This document shows, piece after piece, positions 14,082 to 17,786 of a DNA stretch of 17,786 nt. Both the position numbers and the translations under genes were made by a program. This DNA is from Candidatus Zhuqueibacterota bacterium (GTDB lineage Bacteria; Zhuqueibacterota; Zhuqueibacteria; Residuimicrobiales; Residuimicrobiaceae). The DNA is taken from contig JAFGSU010000357.1 in NCBI GenBank assembly GCA_016934435.1, forward strand, positions 1 to 17,786, written 5' to 3'. Each line of letters opens with the position of its first letter. Position 1 is the stretch's first letter. The notes beneath the pieces are model-generated. The model did not search any database. It was not told the origin of the DNA and saw only the letters and a list, made by a program, of their open reading frames with translations.

Positions 14082-15479
14082 ATGGCTGAGAGCAAAGAAC
14101 AAACCGTAAGAATGCCGCCGCAGGCTCTGGAAGCGGAGATGGCCACGCTGGGTTCCATGATGATCGACAAACATGCGGCGAATGTGGCGTTCGAAATTCT
14201 CGACGAATCCTGCTTTCATAAGGATGCCCATCGGCGTATTTTTATCGCCGCCGGTACTCTTAATGAACGTGGTGAGGGGATCGACGCGTTGACTGTTTCC
14301 AGTGAATTGGAAAAGATGCAGGATCTGGAAAAAGTAGGCGGTTATTATTATCTAACCGAGTTGGTAGAGCGCATCCCGTCCGCCGCCAACATCGAGCAAT
14401 ACTGCCACATCGTCCTGGATCGAGCCCTGGCGCGTAAACTCATTACCATTACCAACGAAATCCAGCAGGAGTGCTATGATTCGACGGAAGAATCCTACGA
14501 TCTCATTGATATGGCGGAGAAGAAAATCTTTTCTTTATCCGAACGGCGCAATCGAAAAGAGTTCACTCCGTTAAAGGACATTCTCGGCGAAACATTTAAT
14601 GTTATCGAAAGTTATCATCACCGGTTGGATGGTATCACGGGCGTTCCGACCGGTTTCAAAGAGCTGGACAACTTGCTATCCGGTTTGCAAAATTCGGAAC
14701 TGATTATTTTGGCTGCGCGGCCTTCGGTCGGCAAGACGGCTCTGGCCCTGAATATCGCCCGCAATGCTGCGCAAAAAGCCATCCCCATCGGTATTTTCAG
14801 CCTGGAAATGGCGTCGCAGCAATTGGTGATGCGCTTTTTATGTACCGAAGCGCGCGTCGATGCCCATCTGGTGCGAACCGGCAAGCTGCCTCAGGAACAG
14901 TGGGGCCATCTGAGCCACGTTTCGGGCGTATTGGCCTCTTCTCCGATTTTTATCGATGACACACCCGGCATGAACATCATGGAGATTCGTTCCAAGGCGC
15001 GCAGGCTAAAGGCCGAGCATAATATCGGTCTTTTGATAATCGACTATTTACAGCTCATCCATGGGGTGGGCCGCATTGAGAACCGCCAGGTAGAAATTGC
15101 CCAGATTTCGCAAGCCCTCAAGGCATTGTCCAAAGAACTGGCGATTCCAATTCTCGCTATATCGCAACTTTCGCGCTATATTGAATCGCGGGAAGGGGGC
15201 AAACCCCGGTTGTCCGATTTGCGCGAGTCGGGCGCTATTGAACAGGATGCGGACGTGGTGATGTTCATCGCCCGTTCCAGCGGCAGCGGACCGGAGGAAC
15301 CCGGTCAGGACAATCTGGCTGAAATTATTGTGGCCAAACAGCGCAACGGCCCAACAGACAGCGTATATCTCCTGTTCCATAAAGAATATCTTTTATTCAC
15401 GGCCAGAGACACAGTGCATAAGGAATATCCCGTCGTCACGGCGGATAACGTTCCAGACGTAAATCCGAAAAATGAATAG
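14082..15479 (+). CDS. dnaB: Replicative DNA helicase DnaB
   Basis: Hexameric 5'-3' helicase that unwinds DNA at the replication fork and contacts primase. At 465 residues it is normal. The N-terminal domain ('PPQALEAEMATLGSMM', then 'HRRIFIAAGTLNERG') occupies about residues 11-110, followed by a linker. The RecA-like ATPase has 'GVPTGFKELDNLLSGLQ', Walker A ARPSVGKT at 212-219, 'FSLEMASQQLVMR', Walker B within 'LLIIDYLQLI' and 'DLRESGAIEQDADVVMFI'. The C-terminus ends with 'IIVAKQRNGPTDSVYLLFHK'. No intein interrupts the P-loop, a frequent insertion site. The last eight bases overlap the rel start, indicating co-translation. A nine-base gap separates it from the upstream glycosylase gene. 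Confidence 0.97.
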   Translation: MAESKEQTVRMPPQALEAEMATLGSMMIDKHAANVAFEILDESCFHKDAHRRIFIAAGTLNERGEGIDALTVSSELEKMQDLEKVGGYYYLTELVERIPSAANIEQYCHIVLDRALARKLITITNEIQQECYDSTEESYDLIDMAEKKIFSLSERRNRKEFTPLKDILGETFNVIESYHHRLDGITGVPTGFKELDNLLSGLQNSELIILAARPSVGKTALALNIARNAAQKAIPIGIFSLEMASQQLVMRFLCTEARVDAHLVRTGKLPQEQWGHLSHVSGVLASSPIFIDDTPGMNIMEIRSKARRLKAEHNIGLLIIDYLQLIHGVGRIENRQVEIAQISQALKALSKELAIPILAISQLSRYIESREGGKPRLSDLRESGAIEQDADVVMFIARSSGSGPEEPGQDNLAEIIVAKQRNGPTDSVYLLFHKEYLLFTARDTVHKEYPVVTADNVPDVNPKNE

Positions 15480-17643
15480 TGAAGAGAAAATAGAGCAGGC
15501 GCGCGAGGCCTACGAGAAAATCTATGAAGGCTTGATTCGCAGGATCAGCCGCTACAACCAGAATCTGGATACGCCCCTCATGCGCAAGGCATTCATGTTC
15601 AGCTTTGACGCGCACCGTAACCAGTTGCGCAAATCGGGCAAGCCCTATTTCGAGCACCCTCTGGAAGTGGCCAAAATCCTGACCAGCTTGAAGATGGATT
15701 ATGAGACCATTGCCGCCGGTGTGTTACACGATGTGGCCGAGGATACGGAATATTCCATCGTACGGGTGGAGAAGGAATTCGGTGAGAATATTGCAACGTT
15801 GGTGGATGGGGTCACCAAAATCTCGGAAATCAAATTGCTCGAATTCGAAGAGCGCCAGGCTGAAAATTTCCGCAAAATGCTTCTTTCCATGGTGAAAGAT
15901 ATCCGTGTGATACTGATCAAGTTTGCCGACCGGCTGCACAATATGCGCACGCTGGAATTTCTGCCTGACAAAAAACGTCGCCGCATCGCCCTGGAAACAC
16001 GCGAAGTCTATGCGCCCCTGGCCCATCGACTCGGATTGGCGAGGATTAAATGGGAACTGGAGGACCTTTCGCTCAAATTTTTAGAGCCGGACGTTTACAA
16101 CGATCTGGTGCAGCGCATCAATGCGACGCGCACCGAGCGGGAAAAAACAATTCGCCAGGTTACCAAACCCATCCGCGAAGCGCTGGTGGAGGCCAAAATT
16201 CACGCCAGATTTGAAGGCAGGCCGAAACATTTTTATAGTATCTTCAACAAGATCATGAAACGCGGCATTCCTTTTGAAGAAATCTATGATCTGCTGGCGA
16301 TACGCATCATCGTTGATAAAGTGGAAGAGTGCTACCATACGCTGGGTATCGTACATTCGCTCTATTCACCGATCCATGAGCGCTTTAAGGATTACATCGC
16401 CATGCCGAAATCAAACGGCTATCAGTCGCTGCACACCACGTTGATCGGGCCGGAAGGCAAAAAAGTCGAAATACAGATTCGCACCGAGCAGATGCATCGC
16501 ACAGCGGAAGACGGCATTGCAGCGCACTGGCGCTACAAGGAAGGACGGCTGCGCGAGGATGACCTGGACAAACACCTGTCCTGGCTTCGGGGTGTGCTGG
16601 AATGGGACGACAGCGATTATGACTCCAGTTCGTTCATGGAGCATCTGAAAGTGAACCTGTTTCAGGATGAAGTTTTTGTCTTTACGCCTAAAGGCGATTT
16701 ATACCGTTTGCCGGTTCATTCTACCCCGGTGGATTTTGCTTTTGCCGTTCATACCGATATTGGATTGCACTGTCTGGCGGCAAAAGTGAACGGTCGCATT
16801 GTGCCGCTGTCGCATGAATTGCGCAGCGGCGATAGCGTGGAGATCATCACCTCAGCCAATCAACGCCCTAACGAGGATTGGCTCAAGTTCATTGTCAGCA
16901 GCAAGGCGCGCGGTAAAATAAAAAAATGGCTGCGCGATGCGCAATTCGAGAGCAGTGAAATGCTGGGCGTGGAATTGCTCACCCGCGCGCTCAATCGCTT
17001 CTCCATCAAGTTCAAGGACGTCGACTGGCATGATGTTGCGACCAAGTTAAATATCAAGGATGATCATCAACTGTTTGCCTCACTGGGGCGCGGCGATAAT
17101 AAGATTGAAACCGTGCTGCGTAAAATCATACCGGAAGATAAACCGGCTCTGAAGGATGATTCATTTTTTAAACGATTCATCGATCGGGCGCGCAAATCCA
17201 GTCGGGGGGTGCGCGTGGCCGGAATGGATAACATCATGATTACCTTCGGCAAGTGCTGTAATCCCGTGCCCGGAGAACCCATAACCGGGATCGTATCCCG
17301 TGGTCGCGGCATTGTGATCCACACCAATTCATGCAAGAACCTGCATACCCTCATGCAGGAACCCGAACGCATCATCGATGTATCGTGGAATGTCGATAAA
17401 GGCAGCCGGTTCCTGGCGGGATTGCACATCCTGAGCGAACGGCGCAATAAATTCCTTTCCGATGTAACCGAGGCGGTCACTTCGGTGGATGCCAGTATCA
17501 TCGGTGTAAAGATGGATTCCGATCTTTCACTGTTCACCTGTATCATGAGCATTGAAGTATATGATCTGAATCATCTGAACCGCGTCATCGCCAAAATTAA
17601 AAAGATAAACGGTATCGTTTCCGTTGATCGTTTTAACGAATGA
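15472..17643 (+). CDS. relA: Bifunctional (p)ppGpp synthetase/hydrolase, long RelA/SpoT homologue
   Basis: A 723-residue Rel/SpoT-type enzyme that makes and breaks the stringent-response alarmone (p)ppGpp. The hydrolase HD domain is intact, with His62 in 'YFEHPLEVA', His86-Asp87 in 'LHDVAED' and 'FADRLHNMRTLEFLP'. The synthetase domain has 'FEGRPKHFYSI', RFKD at 304-307 (the RxKD form found in bifunctional enzymes, not the ExDD of RelA-only enzymes), 'NGYQSLHTTLIGP' and 'VEIQIRTEQMH'. A TGS domain starts near 398 ('VFVFTPKGDLYRLP'). A zinc-finger-like region has Cys595-Cys596 in 'GKCCNPVPGEPI' and a Cys in 'HTNSCKNL'. A C-terminal ACT domain runs to the end. Both activities are therefore predicted. 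The ATG lies inside the last codons of dnaB, an eight-base overlap. Naming between rel, relA and spoT is conventional. Confidence 0.96.
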   Translation: MNSEEKIEQAREAYEKIYEGLIRRISRYNQNLDTPLMRKAFMFSFDAHRNQLRKSGKPYFEHPLEVAKILTSLKMDYETIAAGVLHDVAEDTEYSIVRVEKEFGENIATLVDGVTKISEIKLLEFEERQAENFRKMLLSMVKDIRVILIKFADRLHNMRTLEFLPDKKRRRIALETREVYAPLAHRLGLARIKWELEDLSLKFLEPDVYNDLVQRINATRTEREKTIRQVTKPIREALVEAKIHARFEGRPKHFYSIFNKIMKRGIPFEEIYDLLAIRIIVDKVEECYHTLGIVHSLYSPIHERFKDYIAMPKSNGYQSLHTTLIGPEGKKVEIQIRTEQMHRTAEDGIAAHWRYKEGRLREDDLDKHLSWLRGVLEWDDSDYDSSSFMEHLKVNLFQDEVFVFTPKGDLYRLPVHSTPVDFAFAVHTDIGLHCLAAKVNGRIVPLSHELRSGDSVEIITSANQRPNEDWLKFIVSSKARGKIKKWLRDAQFESSEMLGVELLTRALNRFSIKFKDVDWHDVATKLNIKDDHQLFASLGRGDNKIETVLRKIIPEDKPALKDDSFFKRFIDRARKSSRGVRVAGMDNIMITFGKCCNPVPGEPITGIVSRGRGIVIHTNSCKNLHTLMQEPERIIDVSWNVDKGSRFLAGLHILSERRNKFLSDVTEAVTSVDASIIGVKMDSDLSLFTCIMSIEVYDLNHLNRVIAKIKKINGIVSVDRFNE

Positions 17644-17786
17644 TCCTGAACAGCATTTAAAGTAATATTTTTTAAAAAATTTTCGCGTTTTTGCATTTTT
17701 TTGTTGTCTTTTAATTAAAAAATCGTTATTTATTATTATTAATTATGGTTTTATGCTCACATCTGAATTCGTAACCAATAGAAGGA
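17644..17786. other. AT-rich gene-free end of window
   Basis: This stretch is strongly AT-rich and noncoding as far as seen. TTTTTTAAAAAA (17668-17679) is a perfect palindrome followed by several T-runs, so a weak terminator for rel is possible. TTGTCT (17704-17709) and TATTTA (17727-17732), 17 bases apart, could be a promoter but are cheap matches in such sequence. GAAGGA at 17781-17786 looks like the ribosome site of a gene starting just outside. Confidence 0.4.

Noticed and set aside
14715..14740. Intein in the DnaB P-loop
   Set aside because: ARPSVGKTALALN is continuous and the protein has normal length.
1..17786. CRISPR arrays, tRNA/rRNA genes, prophage or defence systems
   Set aside because: No regularly spaced repeats, no tRNA-like folds and no characteristic proteins were seen on either strand.

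Overview
The window (about 50% GC) is a stretch of bacterial housekeeping chromosome. Almost every gene lies on the + strand and most are tightly packed. Three features suggest the Fibrobacterota-Chlorobiota-Bacteroidota (FCB) superphylum, possibly a Calditrichota/KSB1-like lineage: a PorV/PorQ-family outer-membrane protein at 8766-9785, a 31-residue basic COX24/bS22-like protein at 1190-1285, and small wording details in Dxs (AEGHAV) and Gmk (SPSGGGKTS). This placement is inferred from families, not from a database search.

Layout, left to right. The end of a probable GT4 glycosyltransferase (2-169) is followed by a 336-base gene-free region with hairpins, a possible promoter and an intrinsic terminator. 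Next come an FmdB-type zinc ribbon protein, an HU-family DNA-binding protein and the tiny COX24-like ribosome-type protein, closed by a strong intrinsic terminator (1295-1331). The second block holds xseA and xseB (exonuclease VII, separated by an unusual structured spacer), dxs (first step of the MEP isoprenoid pathway), nadK and mutS; dxs-nadK-mutS are almost contiguous. A PorV/PorQ-like protein with a TTG start follows, and then a 374-base gene-free region.

The third block is yicC, gmk, rpoZ, coaBC, a family 4 uracil-DNA glycosylase, dnaB, and a long bifunctional (p)ppGpp synthetase/hydrolase whose start overlaps the dnaB stop. It resembles an expanded gmk-rpoZ-spoT neighbourhood and joins guanine nucleotide supply, RNA polymerase, coenzyme A synthesis, replication, uracil repair and the stringent response. 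The window ends in an AT-rich gene-free stretch that finishes with a Shine-Dalgarno-like GAAGGA, presumably for a gene just outside.

No CRISPR array, tRNA, rRNA, prophage, intact transposon or defence system is visible. I did not find a convincing new multi-gene system. The best leads are small: the TTG-started mini-protein with a perfect ribosome-binding site, alternative hairpins ahead of HU, a possible short terminated RNA at about 383-458, the split xseA/xseB pair, and the rpoZ-to-rel neighbourhood with an atypical omega subunit.
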